Assembly (NCBI RefSeq): GCF_021532375.1 | Contig: NZ_JAKGAP010000040.1 | Span: 1 to 64,000 of the forward strand | DNA from: Paenibacillus alkaliterrae | Lineage (GTDB): Bacteria; Bacillota; Bacilli; Paenibacillales; Paenibacillaceae | Length of the DNA: 64,000 nucleotides | Direction: 5' to 3' | Shown here: positions 8,326 to 17,784 of the stretch, piece by piece | How the letters are laid out: each line of letters begins with the position of its first letter | Position numbering within the stretch: the first letter of the stretch is position 1 | Position numbers and translations under genes: made by a program | The notes under the pieces: model-generated | Database searches by the model: none | What the model was told of the DNA's origin: nothing | Seen by the model: the letters and a program-made list of their open reading frames with translations, nothing else

Positions 8326-9414
8326 ATGAAGAAATTGCATTTCCTTGCCATTGTTATTGCCTTATCCCTTACAGCAGTTATTACAGGTTGCGCCAGCGGT
8401 CAGAATTCTACAGATTCCGGGACTCCGTCCGAGGCTGCTCCTGCGCCTGCTCCTGTAGAAACCAAGGACACTATTACTATGGTATGGTATCCCAATGAAT
8501 CCGGCGCAGATTTGAAAGATGCCCGGGAAGAGCTTGGAAAAGTTGTGGAGAACGCTACCGGCAAGAAAGTAGAGCACCAGACGACAACGGATTATATTAT
8601 CGCCATTGAGGCTATCGCCAATGGGAATGCCGACTTAGCGTTCATGGGAGCTCAAGGCTATATTGAAGCAAATATCAAAAATAATACGATTCAACCGCTT
8701 GTCGTAAATTCCGGCGCTTCGGGCACATTGGATGATGCCATATACTACAGCTGGTTAAGCGTTAAAAAAGGAGAAGAAGATGCCTATAAAAGCGGCAGCG
8801 ATTTTTCCATTGACAACATTGCCGGCAAAAAGTTCTCTTTCGTTTCCAACAACTCCACTTCCGGATTTAAAGTACCGTCTACGGGTATTGTAACCTATTT
8901 CAGCGCAAAAGATAAATTCAAGAGTTTAACGGCGGACGATTTGCTTCAAGGAGGCAATGACAAGTTTTTCACGGAAGTTTTGTTCGGGGGAACGCACCAA
9001 GGCTCTGCAGTGAACCTGCTGACGGGTAAAGCGGATGTTGCCGCGTTCTGCGATACATGTGTCAGCAACTATGTGGAATTGTCATCCGGAACGGCAAATA
9101 GAGCGGGAGCGGTCTACAAAGTTAAGCAAGACGCCGCCGAGCCGTTTAATACGCTTACCGGGAAAGAATTTGTACTCATTTCCGTAACGCCGGTTCTCAA
9201 TGGACCTTTTGCCATCAACACTGGCACAATTAGCGCGGAAGACCAGCAGAAGCTTAAAGATGCTTTTACTTCCGAGGAAGTAAAAAACAATCCGAAGATT
9301 TTCCTGCCTGCAGACTCTGAAGACGCCGGTTTGTTTAAACAGAAGTCCGGGGATGAAACTTTCGTTACGGTGGAAGATGCTTGGTACAATCCGATCAGAG
9401 AGTTGTCTAAATAA
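8326..9414 (+). CDS. phnD: Phosphonate ABC transporter substrate-binding lipoprotein PhnD
   Basis: 362 residues with a lipoprotein signal (hydrophobic core FLAIVIALSLTAVI then lipobox ITGC at residue 22), followed by an A/P/E-rich linker and a PhnD-like type 2 periplasmic-binding fold (TITMVWYPNESGADLKDAREELGKVVENATGKKVEHQTTTDYIIAIEAIANGNADLAFMGAQGY). It would be anchored outside the membrane and deliver phosphonates to PhnC-E. GAGAGGAG 8-10 bases upstream supports the ATG. The longer spacing from phnL and its AT-rich leader could hold an additional promoter. Confidence 0.9.
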   Translation: MKKLHFLAIVIALSLTAVITGCASGQNSTDSGTPSEAAPAPAPVETKDTITMVWYPNESGADLKDAREELGKVVENATGKKVEHQTTTDYIIAIEAIANGNADLAFMGAQGYIEANIKNNTIQPLVVNSGASGTLDDAIYYSWLSVKKGEEDAYKSGSDFSIDNIAGKKFSFVSNNSTSGFKVPSTGIVTYFSAKDKFKSLTADDLLQGGNDKFFTEVLFGGTHQGSAVNLLTGKADVAAFCDTCVSNYVELSSGTANRAGAVYKVKQDAAEPFNTLTGKEFVLISVTPVLNGPFAINTGTISAEDQQKLKDAFTSEEVKNNPKIFLPADSEDAGLFKQKSGDETFVTVEDAWYNPIRELSK

Positions 9415-9462
9415 TAAAAATTCAAAAGCTATTCCTCAAAAATCAGACTATAGGAGTTAACC

Positions 9463-10251
9463 ATGGCAACGTTATTGGAATTCAAAAATGTATCCAAGCA
9501 ATACAGTAAGGATACCAAAGCGTTATCAGATGTTAACTTCGCTGTTAACGAAGGAGAGTTTGTTTCCATCATCGGACCCTCGGGAGCGGGGAAATCGACT
9601 CTCCTTCGATGCATTAACCGAATGATTGAAGCATCCAGCGGAGAGATCATATTTGATGGCGCCAATGTCACAGAGTTTAAAATAAGAGAATTAAAGAGGT
9701 TGCGAACCCGGATCGGGATGATCTTTCAACATTATAATTTGGTAAACAGGTTGAGCGTCATAGAGAATGTCCTGCACGGCCGGCTTGGTTACAAGTCCAC
9801 CTTGGCGGGTGTATTAGGCATTTACAACGAAGAAGAAAAAAGACAGGCCTACAGCATACTTCGGATTCTGGGATTGGAAGATCATATTTACAAGAGATGC
9901 GACCAGCTAAGCGGCGGACAAAAACAAAGGGTAGGCATCGCCAGAGCTCTGGTGCAAGACCCGAAAATGCTGTTGTGCGATGAACCTATCGCTTCCCTGG
10001 ATCCGAATGCGTCCAAAATAATTATGGATCATCTCAGAAATATTTCCTCTTCCATGGGAATTACCGTCCTTATTAATTTGCATCAGGTAGACGTGGCAAT
10101 AAAGTACTCCGACCGAATCATCGGTGTCAATAAGGGAACGGTCGTGTATGACGGTCCACCAGAGGAAATTAAGGCGAATGAACTCCGCAGCATCTACGGT
10201 ATTGAAGCTGAAGAACTCCTGGTGAATCAGGGGGCAAACCATGCTGGATAA
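9463..10251 (+). CDS. phnC: Phosphonate ABC transporter ATP-binding protein PhnC
   Basis: 262 residues. Walker A GPSGAGKST (about 38-46), Q-loop IFQHYNLVNRLSVIENVL, signature LSGGQKQRVGIARALVQDP, Walker B LLCDEPIASLDP, and the PhnC-typical C-terminus ...DGPPEEIKANELRSIYG. It energises uptake together with the two PhnE permeases. The start ATG has AGGAG 8 bases upstream; its end overlaps phnE1 by 11 bases. Confidence 0.93.
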   Translation: MATLLEFKNVSKQYSKDTKALSDVNFAVNEGEFVSIIGPSGAGKSTLLRCINRMIEASSGEIIFDGANVTEFKIRELKRLRTRIGMIFQHYNLVNRLSVIENVLHGRLGYKSTLAGVLGIYNEEEKRQAYSILRILGLEDHIYKRCDQLSGGQKQRVGIARALVQDPKMLLCDEPIASLDPNASKIIMDHLRNISSSMGITVLINLHQVDVAIKYSDRIIGVNKGTVVYDGPPEEIKANELRSIYGIEAEELLVNQGANHAG

Positions 10252-11026
10252 ATACTTTGCGAAAAAAAGAAGAGACTCGCTCATTTTCTGCGCAATCATG
10301 ATTTCGTTGACTTTAGGCGCAATAATCATTACAGAATATGACGTGGTCAAAGGATTTACTTCGATAGTCAAAGCGGCAGAATGGACATCTTCCAACTTTT
10401 ATCCTGATGAGAAAGCCATGAATAGACTCCCGGATATATTAGACTCGCTGACGGAAACCGTGCTGGTGTCGATTGCTGCTACAACCGTTGCTGCTTTGTT
10501 TGCCCTTCTCTTTGCGATGCTAGGGTCCAGTACTACCGGTGTGAGTGGAGTGTTCAGCTCTTTAAGCAGAGGCGTCGCGAGCCTGTTCCGGAACATCGAT
10601 GTCGCGGCTTGGTCTATGATTTTGCTATTTTCTTTCGGACAAAATGTATTGACTGGTTATTTCGCGTTGTTTTTCGGATCCTTCGGTTTTCTGACCCGCG
10701 CATTTATGGAAGCGATCGATGAAGTGAGCAGCAGCTCGGTTGAGGCTTTAAGAGCTACGGGGGCAAGCTATTTCTCGATTATTTTCCAGTCCGTCATCCC
10801 TACAAGTGTTCCTCTGCTCCTTAGCTGGATACTGTTCATGGTTGAAACGAATATTCGGCATGCTACTATAGTAGGAATTTTGACGGGAACGGGCATCGGA
10901 TTTTTATTCAGTTTGTATTACAAGAGCCTGAATTACAGCTCGGCCAGCTTGCTCGTGATCGTCATTGTCATCACCATTCTATTAATTGAGTACATTTCGA
11001 ATTATATAAGAAGGGTGATTTTGTAA
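10241..11026 (+). CDS. phnE: Phosphonate ABC transporter permease PhnE (first copy)
   Basis: 261-residue integral membrane protein with an N-terminal transmembrane segment (about 14-31), the TVLVSIAATTVAALFALLFAML segment and the binding-protein-dependent transport EAA-like loop EALRATGASYFSIIFQSVIPTSVPLL near 160-185. PhnE permeases pair to form the channel. Overlaps phnC and is directly followed by a second permease gene, so the channel is presumably a heterodimer. Confidence 0.9.
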   Translation: MLDKYFAKKRRDSLIFCAIMISLTLGAIIITEYDVVKGFTSIVKAAEWTSSNFYPDEKAMNRLPDILDSLTETVLVSIAATTVAALFALLFAMLGSSTTGVSGVFSSLSRGVASLFRNIDVAAWSMILLFSFGQNVLTGYFALFFGSFGFLTRAFMEAIDEVSSSSVEALRATGASYFSIIFQSVIPTSVPLLLSWILFMVETNIRHATIVGILTGTGIGFLFSLYYKSLNYSSASLLVIVIVITILLIEYISNYIRRVIL

Positions 11027-11893
11027 ATGAGACCTGAAGAATCCGTCAGTTATGACAAATCCGGATATAAGGAAGCGTCGGCTGACAACATAACTGTCAA
11101 GACGAAGCCCTTCAATAAAGCGTCTTTTGTTATACAAATGACTTTGATCGCGCTGGCGGCATTGACCCTGTACGGCTTCAGCAGCTTCGATTACAAGGAC
11201 ATCAATATATTCGAAGCAATCAGCTCGAGTTTCAGCACGGTCAAAACGATGTTTCTTGAACCGCATTTTAATCACTTCACTTTTGGAGAGGCGCTAATGC
11301 AAGTCTCCATTACTCTCGGGCTTGCATTTTTAACTACCTTGTTCGGTGCTGTCATCGCGTTGTTTCTTGGACTGTTGGCAGCCCGAAACTTATCGTCGAA
11401 CACGGTTTCCTACATCATCAAAGGACTGGTCGCCTTTATCAGGGCCGTACCGACGGTGTTATGGGTTCTCATATTTGCCGTAGCAGCCGGGCTCGGGAGC
11501 GTTGCCGCCGTCATCGGCATGACCTTTCACTCCGTGAGTTATTTGGTCAAAGCCTACTCGGAGTCTTTCGAAGAATTGGATAAGGGAGTTATAGAAGCGC
11601 TCAGGGCAAGCGGCGCGAATTGGTGGCAGATTGCTTTTCAAGCCGTCATACCTACTTCTATCACCTATATGATTTCCTGGACGTTCATGCGGTTTGAGAT
11701 TAACTTTGCCGTATCGGTCGCCATGGGGGCTGCTGCAGGTGCCGGCGGGATCGGGTATGATATGTTTATGGCAAGCGCGTTTTATTATGACCTGAGAGAA
11801 GTGGGGGTAATTACCTACTTAATTTTAGCATTTGCCGTCGCCTTGGAGATCTTCGCCGGCAGACTAAAACGGAAATTAAAAGTAACCGTATAA
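11027..11893 (+). CDS. phnE: Phosphonate ABC transporter permease PhnE (second copy)
   Basis: 288-residue permease that begins directly after the TAA of the first phnE. EAA-like loop EALRASGANWWQIAFQAVIPTSITYMISW near 188-215 mirrors that of the first copy. Hydrophobic segments include SITLGLAFLTTLFGAVIALFLGLLA and VLWVLIFAVAAGLGSVAAVIGM. Together with phnD and phnC this gives a complete importer. No clear terminator follows; the next recognisable sequence is a P450 fragment. Confidence 0.9.
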   Translation: MRPEESVSYDKSGYKEASADNITVKTKPFNKASFVIQMTLIALAALTLYGFSSFDYKDINIFEAISSSFSTVKTMFLEPHFNHFTFGEALMQVSITLGLAFLTTLFGAVIALFLGLLAARNLSSNTVSYIIKGLVAFIRAVPTVLWVLIFAVAAGLGSVAAVIGMTFHSVSYLVKAYSESFEELDKGVIEALRASGANWWQIAFQAVIPTSITYMISWTFMRFEINFAVSVAMGAAAGAGGIGYDMFMASAFYYDLREVGVITYLILAFAVALEIFAGRLKRKLKVTV

Positions 11894-12000
11894 CGTACCG
11901 TTTCGACCAACGTGACGCTACAAGGTGCTTGATTGAAAATAGCGGAACTGCAGGGACTTATTGATAGGATTCCGGGTATTTCCCCCTGAAACATTTAGCT

Positions 12001-12234
12001 GTTCGCAGAGCCGGATGCTTTGATATTACCCGGAAGGCCAATACCAATATCGCCTTCGGCAAAGGGGTTCATTATTGCCTTGGTGCGCCTTTGGCCCGAT
12101 TGGAGGGTGAAATTGCAATCGGCACGCTGCTTCGCCGAATGCCCGATCTGCGATTGAAGACAAGCAGAGGTAACCTGGAGTGGCGTCAGGGGATGATTAT
12201 CCGGGGACTAAAAGAGTTGCCTGTCTTATTCTAA
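12001..12234 (+). pseudogene. Cytochrome P450 C-terminal remnant
   Basis: The frame ending at TAA 12232-12234 reads CFDITRKANTNIAFGKGVHYCLGAPLARLEGEIAIGTLLRRMPDLRL..., with the heme-ligand loop FGxGxHxCLG and cysteine intact. This is the last ~75 residues of a bacterial CYP107-like P450 (a full protein is about 400). Just upstream the other frame (12002 on) reads FAEPD, so one base has been lost around 12015 (original FAEPD-CFDI). There is no start and no remaining core. Clear relic. Confidence 0.8.
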
Positions 12235-12304
12235 CAAGGAAATCATAATGCCCGATCGTACATGAGTTTTTTAACATACATCGCGAGTAACTACAAGAAA
12301 AAGT

Positions 12305-12346
12305 AAAAGCCCACCCCAAGGTTGTCGCCAAAGGTGGGCTCTTATT
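12305..12346 (+). terminator. Rho-independent terminator
   Basis: AGCCCACC (12308-12315) pairs with GGTGGGCT (12333-12340) around a 17-nt loop; CTTATT follows, and AAAA precedes so it may work both ways. It lies after the P450 remnant. Confidence 0.7.
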
Positions 12347-12492
12347 CATTCCTGACTATAGAAGGGATAAATAACTTCAGCGTATTTTCAGACATATCCA
12401 TTGAAACGCAGGGTTAAGTCTCACTCCGAGGCATACTTTCCCCCTCCCCAACACGGGCCTGTATGCAGTCAGTATCCTGTGTTCGTACGCTA

Positions 12493-13118
12493 TCATCCCG
12501 AAAGCGGCGCGATTGAAAGCACCTGACACCAATTGCCCCCACAGGAGGGACACTTCGAAATATCTTTGCCCGTAAGCTTCATAATAAGCTCCTTCGCGGA
12601 AAGCTTCACCTTCGGCTTGATGGCCGTATGGGTCAGGCGCAGGCATGTTTGAAGCTTGGTTTTTCGGTTGCGGTTGCTAAGAAAGCCGTAATAACGGATC
12701 CTCTGAAAACCCGAGGGAAGCACGTGCTGGATGAATCGGCGTATAAACTCCATTGCATCCAGCGTCAAGGGCTTCACCTTGCCATTATCCTTGTAATCCC
12801 GGTACTGGAACGTGACGGAGTCCTATCCATCACCGCCAACCGGTTATTGGAAATCGCGGTCTTGTGGGTGTGCCGGCTCAAGTATTTGACCACATGGTAG
12901 GGGCTCTTAAACGACTTTTTGCAGTAGACCACCCAATCAATCGCGTACAGAGTGCTAAGCAATGCAGTAAAAGCTTCTTCCTCCGCAAAGGGCAAGGAAG
13001 TGCCGGCAAATGTCAATGCTTGCTTGGCGTATGCTTTTTTCAACAAAGCAAGCAGCTTGCCGCGGAACACTCTGGACAGAACCTTAACCGGGATGAAGAA
13101 CTTTTTCCTCGAACGCAC
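12493..13118 (-). mobile_element. IS91/IS801-type transposase remnant, frameshifted
   Basis: Two minus-strand frames join: 13118-12774 (KKFFIPVKVLSRVFRGKLLALLKKAY...DWVVYCKKSFKSPYHVVKYLSRHTHKTAISNNRLAVMD) and 12777-12493 (KPLTLDAMEFIRRFIQHVLPSGFQRIRYYGFLSNRNR...CPSCGG). Both match the catalytic and C-terminal parts of rolling-circle IS91-family transposases. The frameshift lies near 12820-12830, where the two frames would read through as MDG-SVTFQYRDYKDNGKVKPL. The motif is YLSRH, whereas active members usually have YLxRY, so the second tyrosine position is changed too. The N-terminal zinc-finger part is missing. Inactive. Confidence 0.8.
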
Positions 13119-13269
13119 AAAGGAGCACCCGTCCGAAGGCTTAGCCCCAAAATCACAAGGACAAAGCTAAAAGACCAGCATGAATTCCCGTTGATGGTTT
13201 GTTGCTCCCTTTTTTAGTTTCATCAACATAGGGGATCACAGTTCATTGTTTGTCACGCTTTCACTTCCT

Positions 13270-14910
13270 TTAGCCAGCACAACAGGATAATTTGGATACA
13301 TCCTTATCAAATGTAAGAGCGGCCAATTTTAATCCTTCGGCCATCGTTAGATATGGTGCAAGGCTTTCCCGTAAATCTTGAACTGTCAGCCCATATTTCA
13401 CCACCAATGTTGCCGCGTATATGACATCGCCTGCATTTTCAGCAACAATATGAACCCCTAGTACCTTTAACGACTTAGAATCAGCAACTATTTTAAAAAC
13501 GCCTGTTGTTTCGCGATTCACAAGTGCTCTAGGCACCGCATCCAAAGGGAGAACGGAAGTTTTAACTTCATACCCCTTTGCCATGGCTTGCTCTTCCGTA
13601 AGTCCTACGGTAGCAACGGAGGGAGAAGTGAATGTCACGCCAGGAACAGCTTCAAGATTCACTTTCCGCTCTAATCCTCCAATTGCATTATCCGCCGCGA
13701 TACCGCCTTCATACGCTGCCACATACACAAATTGCGGACCCATCGTTACATCGCCTGCGGCATATATTCCAGGGTTTGATGTTTTTAAGAAATCATCGAC
13801 CATGATTTCGCCCTTAGCACCTAAATTTACGTTTGCGGCAGGTAGATTGAGTACTTCGGTATTCGGTTTTCTTCCGGTAGCAATAAGCAGTTGCTCGGCT
13901 TCGATGACTTTCTTTTCACCGTTTACCAAAATATAAACTTGTTTCAGGTTGCCGCTTGTTTCAATGCGATCATAGGATACACCTGTAATCAGATTCATTC
14001 CTTGCTCGGTTACTGCTTTTGTAACGGCTTCGGAAATTTCAGGGTCATATTCTTTTAAAACCCGAGGACTTCTTTGCATTAGCGTAACTTCTGTACCCAA
14101 ATGATGAAACAGCTGCCCCAATTCCAATGCAATATACCCGGAACCGATAACGGCAAGGCTTTTGGGCAATTGTTTAAGATCCAGGAGTGACGTGCTTGTT
14201 AAATAGTCGGAGTCTTTTAATCCTTGAATATCCGGAATAGAAGGAGAAGCCCCGGTGGCAATTAAAAATCTTTTCGCGGTAAGCTTTCGCCCATCGACTT
14301 CAATGGTTTTTTCATCAAGAAACTTTGCTTCTCCGCGAATGAGTTCAAATCCATACTCACCAATTAAATCGATATACTTTTGTTCACGCAGCTGAATGAC
14401 TAGCTCATCTTTTTGCTTCACCAACTCAGCCAAATCCACCGTTCCTGCGGATGTAGTTAGCCCCAAGAAAGGGTTGTTTTTGGCTAAGTGATTGATTTCA
14501 GCGGCACGAAGCAGTGTTTTGGATGGCACGCAGCCAATGTTTACGCAAGTTCCGCCAACGGTTCCTCGCTCGATGATCGCCACTTTTGCCCCATACTCAA
14601 CCCCTTTAATCGCGGCGGAAAAAGCTGCCCCTCCGGAGCCGATAATCAATAAATCATAATCACCTTCATCGCCAAGAACCGGAACGTCATGAGATTCAAG
14701 AACTTCCGCATCTCCGGATTGATATTTTGCCTCGTTGATGGCTTTTTGGGCTGTTTCAATCTCCACGTCATCCTGTAATTCAAACGTGGCTTCTTTGCGG
14801 AGGAAGCTCGCCTCAATATTTACGGCTCCGATATTTTCAAGTGCTGTTGCAACGTGTTCTTCACAACCCGAGCAAGTCATTCCTTGTACATGTATTCGGT
14901 ATTTTTTCAT
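13270..14910 (-). CDS. merA: Mercuric reductase MerA
   Basis: 546-residue FAD-dependent pyridine nucleotide-disulfide oxidoreductase reducing Hg(II) to Hg(0) with NADPH in the cytosol. Domains: N-terminal heavy-metal domain NmerA with [10 protein letters not shown] (C13, C16), FAD fold [10 protein letters not shown] (91-100), redox-active [13 protein letters not shown] (C122, C127), NAD fold [10 protein letters not shown], dimerisation domain, and the C-terminal vicinal pair C543-C544 (KLSCCAG). All catalytic cysteines are intact, so it should be active. Last gene of the minus-strand mer operon. A single NmerA domain is present; some Bacillus MerA proteins have two. Confidence 0.96.
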   Translation of the reverse strand: MKKYRIHVQGMTCSGCEEHVATALENIGAVNIEASFLRKEATFELQDDVEIETAQKAINEAKYQSGDAEVLESHDVPVLGDEGDYDLLIIGSGGAAFSAAIKGVEYGAKVAIIERGTVGGTCVNIGCVPSKTLLRAAEINHLAKNNPFLGLTTSAGTVDLAELVKQKDELVIQLREQKYIDLIGEYGFELIRGEAKFLDEKTIEVDGRKLTAKRFLIATGASPSIPDIQGLKDSDYLTSTSLLDLKQLPKSLAVIGSGYIALELGQLFHHLGTEVTLMQRSPRVLKEYDPEISEAVTKAVTEQGMNLITGVSYDRIETSGNLKQVYILVNGEKKVIEAEQLLIATGRKPNTEVLNLPAANVNLGAKGEIMVDDFLKTSNPGIYAAGDVTMGPQFVYVAAYEGGIAADNAIGGLERKVNLEAVPGVTFTSPSVATVGLTEEQAMAKGYEVKTSVLPLDAVPRALVNRETTGVFKIVADSKSLKVLGVHIVAENAGDVIYAATLVVKYGLTVQDLRESLAPYLTMAEGLKLAALTFDKDVSKLSCCAG

Positions 14911-14973
14911 TATTCAACGAACACCTACTTTCTTAATATATGATTTGCAAATTATTGGACACCATACCCCAAA

Positions 14974-15195
14974 TCAAGAACATTCTACACGCTGAATAGC
15001 AGTTTTTACAACAAAAGGGCAGCTTGCACAATACATGCCAGTTACTTTAAACGATGCTCTTTCCATGTTTTCTGAAATTATAGTGCTGACAGCGTTTGCG
15101 CTTTTCTCCTGACTGGCACAAGCGGAAATCATCAACGCAAAGGACAATATCATTACGAAAAATAAAGTCATTTTGCTTTTTTTCATTGCGATCAC
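14974..15195 (-). pseudogene. merP: MerP-like mercury-binding lipoprotein, C-terminally truncated
   Basis: 73 residues: a lipoprotein signal (hydrophobic FFVMILSFALM, lipobox ISAC) followed by the start of a heavy-metal-associated domain, VTGMYCASCPFVVKTAIQRVE, with the Hg-binding CxxC intact. The frame then ends with CS and a TGA; a normal MerP has about 35-45 more residues forming the rest of the ferredoxin-like fold. Sequence beyond the stop toward merA does not obviously restore it in frame. It may be a deletion product; the metal motif could still be displayed. Lies between merT and merA. Confidence 0.7.
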
Positions 15196-15200
15196 CTGCC

Positions 15201-15509
15201 TTAAAAGTATCCATTAGCTAAAAGTGTATAAGAAAACATGCCCAAAACCAAAACGGTCGATATCCATAACGTGATGACGGTGCTTTTCTTTTTACATCTT
15301 CGTCCATACACCAAATAAAACGAAACACCAAGAAATAATAACGTCATGATCATAAGAAACAGTTGGTACTTTATTGAAAAAATCGCGAGTGTTCCTGCAA
15401 ATCCCGATAATCCAAGGGGGATGAGAATTAAGGGTCCGAGGCAACAGCCGGACATAAGAAAAGCGGATAATACCGTTGCCAGGCTAGTCATTTTTTCTCT
15501 CAAATTCAT
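15201..15509 (-). CDS. merT: Mercuric transport protein MerT
   Basis: 102 residues, three predicted membrane segments (MTSLATVLSAFLMSGCCLGPLILIPLGL, YQLFLMIMTLLFLGVSFYLVYG, TVITLWISTVLVLGMFSYTLL). The vicinal cysteine pair C22-C23 in the first helix is the MerT hallmark; a further Cys sits in GRRCKKK after helix 2. It passes Hg(II) through the membrane toward MerA. Tight spacing (5 bp) to the upstream gene. Confidence 0.85.
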   Translation of the reverse strand: MNLREKMTSLATVLSAFLMSGCCLGPLILIPLGLSGFAGTLAIFSIKYQLFLMIMTLLFLGVSFYLVYGRRCKKKSTVITLWISTVLVLGMFSYTLLANGYF

Positions 15510-15514
15510 TCACC

Positions 15515-15763
15515 TCATTTTCGTTGCGGAACCGAGCAGCAATCATGCTTTGCATCCGTTTTTGCTTGTTTGACTCGATTGAAAATCATCAAAATGGAAA
15601 TCACAAAAACGATTCCCAAAATAACACTAGCGGTTGTTTGATGGGCAGTAAAAAACGCACCAAGCGTGGTTCCTGCAAGCAAAGGGAGAATCAAAACGAG
15701 ATGACAAGGACAGGCAAGCAGAGCTAAAAAGCCCCATCCCAATTTTTTCGCATTTTCTTTCAC
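15515..15763 (-). CDS. merE: MerE-like small mercury transport membrane protein
   Basis: 82 residues with two membrane helices. The block GFLALLACPCHLVLILPLLAGTTLGAFF matches the TCPCH-P...LAGTTAGAF core of MerE, a broad-spectrum mercury transporter. The C-terminus adds a DCCSVP cysteine pair. Its ATG overlaps the merR stop by 4 bases. MerE naming is by motif; in Gram-positive operons this position is variously annotated, so the symbol is less sure than the function. Confidence 0.65.
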   Translation of the reverse strand: MKENAKKLGWGFLALLACPCHLVLILPLLAGTTLGAFFTAHQTTASVILGIVFVISILMIFNRVKQAKTDAKHDCCSVPQRK

Positions 15764-16185
15764 AGGATTTCCTCCTTTTCCTTTTGATTGTTGTCAATCA
15801 ACGCTTCGATGATCGGACATTCATGTATCGCTTTTTCGTCAGGACAACGATCTTTTAAATCCTTTAGCATACATTCGATTCGTTGAAGATCTCTAATTTT
15901 TAACTGAACATCTTCAAGCTTTTGAACAACGAAATCATTCATATCGGCACATCTCACATCGTCCTTATCAACGACACCAAGTAATTTATCAATTTCGGAT
16001 AAAGTGAAACCAAGCTCCTGTACGCGTTTAATAAACAAAATCCGGGTTACCGTATCTTCCGGATAAAGCCTGTAGCCCGAATCCGATCTTACCGGTTCAT
16101 GAATCAGACTTTTTCGTTCGTAATATCTCAATGTTTCTTTATTAACGTTACACAATTTAGAAATATCTCCAGAACGATACTCCAT
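15760..16185 (-). CDS. merR: Mercury-responsive regulator MerR
   Basis: 141 residues. N-terminal MerR helix-turn-helix (YRSGDISKLCNVNKETLRYYERKSLI, 2-28), dimerisation helix, and the three Hg ligands: one Cys in VRCADMND and the pair in DRCPDEKAIHECPI with 8 residues between, as in Tn501 MerR. It represses and, with Hg(II), activates its own operon by untwisting the promoter. The ATG at 16185 has GGAGGTGA 5 bases upstream; an open extension to 16266 runs through the promoter and is rejected. First gene of the operon. Confidence 0.93.
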   Translation of the reverse strand: MEYRSGDISKLCNVNKETLRYYERKSLIHEPVRSDSGYRLYPEDTVTRILFIKRVQELGFTLSEIDKLLGVVDKDDVRCADMNDFVVQKLEDVQLKIRDLQRIECMLKDLKDRCPDEKAIHECPIIEALIDNNQKEKEEIL

Positions 16186-16203
16186 TTCGTCACCTCCAAT
16201 TAA

Positions 16204-16235
16204 AGTATAAACCCTGTACCAAGGTACAGGGTCAA
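16204..16235 (-). promoter_or_regulatory. mer promoter and MerR operator
   Basis: On the minus strand: -35 TTGACC (16235-16230) and -10 TATACT (16209-16204), 20 bp apart (or 19 to TTATAC), the over-long spacer typical of MerR promoters. The spacer holds a perfect dyad CCCTGTACC-TT-GGTACAGGG (16212-16231). Read directly from sequence; mechanism from the MerR family. Confidence 0.92.
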
Positions 16236-16299
16236 GGAGATTTATATTATTTTTTTCCTTTAGCAAGTTTATACATTATTGCCGGTTGCTTAGTCGTCG

Positions 16300-16525
16300 T
16301 TACTGGCAGTCAAACCATATTTTACAGTCTATTACACCACCGCATAGTATAAAGGCGTGCCACAGGCAATGACCGCAACCGTGCTTCTCGATGTCGGCAC
16401 CGGCATCGAGAAGCACGTCAAGCATTTCGAGATCATCGCTGCTTGCGGCCCAATGAAGCGGCGTTTCGGTGTGCGGACCGTTGAAACGAGCGTTCACCTC
16501 GGCACCGGTCTCAATAAGTGCCTAG
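16300..16525 (-). pseudogene. Ankyrin-repeat protein fragment
   Basis: Minus-strand reading gives LIETGAEVNARFNG...TETPLHWAASSDDLEMLDVLLDAGADIEKHG, about one and a half ankyrin repeats (TPLHWAA, LLDAGADIE). No start codon with ribosome binding site and the frame drifts into non-repeat sequence after GADIE. A relic of a larger ankyrin gene, abutting the recombinase relic. Confidence 0.65.
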
Positions 16526-16530
16526 TTTGA

Positions 16531-17474
16531 TTAGATAATACGTTTCATATTTTCAACAGGGCTGAATTTTTTGTGCTGTTGCTTAATATCACTGCTGAAC
16601 AGCTCGATATAGTATTCTACCATGTCCAGCGTGGCGTGACCTAAAATACGTCGCAGGGTGAAGGGGTCACCGCCGTTGAGAATATAAAATTTGCAAAGGT
16701 ATGGCGAAACGTATGACAGGAACATTGAACACCTTGGATTTCTGCCGCTTTGCAATACCGGGAGATCATCACACGGATACCTGAATCTTCAAAAGGCTGG
16801 TTGTCCAAATTCACCCAAAGGCGGTCGTGTTCCAACTTTCCTCGTTCCTGCAAGTAGTGATTTAATTGCAAGACGCAGGTATGTTGAATGGGCACGATAC
16901 GATGTTTTCGTCCTTTGCCCTGTAGAATGCGGATCGTTTGCTCTTCAAAGTCATTATCCGTCACCCGAAGGTTCGTAAGTTTCTTCAAACGGATGCCGGT
17001 ATCGAATAAAACTAGCATCATGACGTAATTGCGGTATCCGGTGAAGATGGAACGATTTGGCTGTGCAAATAAGCGTTGCAGGTGTCCATCCGTGAAGGTA
17101 TGTGTCGAAGATTGCAGAACTTTAAACGGTCTCAAATCGGCTACTATATTAGTTTCCATCCAGCCTTCAGTTGCTAGAAATTTAAAAAACTCTTTCAGAA
17201 TGCAAATGTTGCAGTTCACCGTTCGAAGCGACAATCCTTCATCGAACATGCCAGGAATGATGCTGTGGGTTAAGTCCAACGCAGTTAGAGTAGTCATATC
17301 CTTATTGCTTGCTTCGAGAACGTGATGGAACTTTTTAAGCCCGTTGCGATAACGGCGGAGGGTCTCTTTCGTTAAGTTACGGACTTTGCAATCTTGCAAA
17401 AAGTGGTTGACGGCATCGTTAAATGAAACAGTTGGATGGTTGTCTTCGTTTAGCTGATTTGGATTGCTGATCAT
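16531..17474 (-). pseudogene. Tyrosine recombinase/integrase, frameshifted
   Basis: Minus-strand frame 17474-16641 gives an N-terminal SAM-like core-binding domain (FNDAVNHFLQDCKVRNLTKETLRRYRNGLKKFHHVL) and a catalytic domain with TGIRLKKL (Arg I), GKGRKHRIVPI (Lys strand) and CHTFRHTFA (HxxR). The frame then shifts near 16690-16700; the other frame (16755-16531) supplies KFYILNGGDPFTLRRILGHATLDMVEYYIELF, i.e. the second His (LGH) and the catalytic Tyr. All catalytic residues exist but in two frames, so a single indel has killed it. It was probably the integrase of a small element here. Confidence 0.85.
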
Positions 17475-17784
17475 AGTGCATTGCCTCCCTTGGAGGCAAT
17501 GCGCGGAACAAAGTTATGCGATGGAGTGATGGGGGGCGCGTATTACTTTCCGATATACGATTACGTATTACTCTGCAAAAAAAACGGGTTATTTGCGCCT
17601 TGTCGGATAGGTTCTTCAAACCCTTGAAACCCTTGGTGTATAAGGATTCGCGGCATTTCGGAGGTTTTTTATTTCCTCCTTTCACTACGTATAATACCGT
17701 ATTCGCGCATTGGGCCATATGGCCTTCGGTCCGGCAGATGAATTTCGAGGAACTGGATGCAGCCGGACACATCCGACTGTCGTC
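17475..17784. other. Non-coding stretch between recombinase relic and kinase relic
   Basis: No protein or RNA recognised. Open frames exist on both strands but show no family pattern, no ribosome binding site and contradictory orientations. Confidence 0.5.

Noticed and set aside
12377-12646. Minus-strand 89-codon frame next to the IS91 relic
   Set aside because: Overlaps the transposase fragment in another frame and shows no family pattern.
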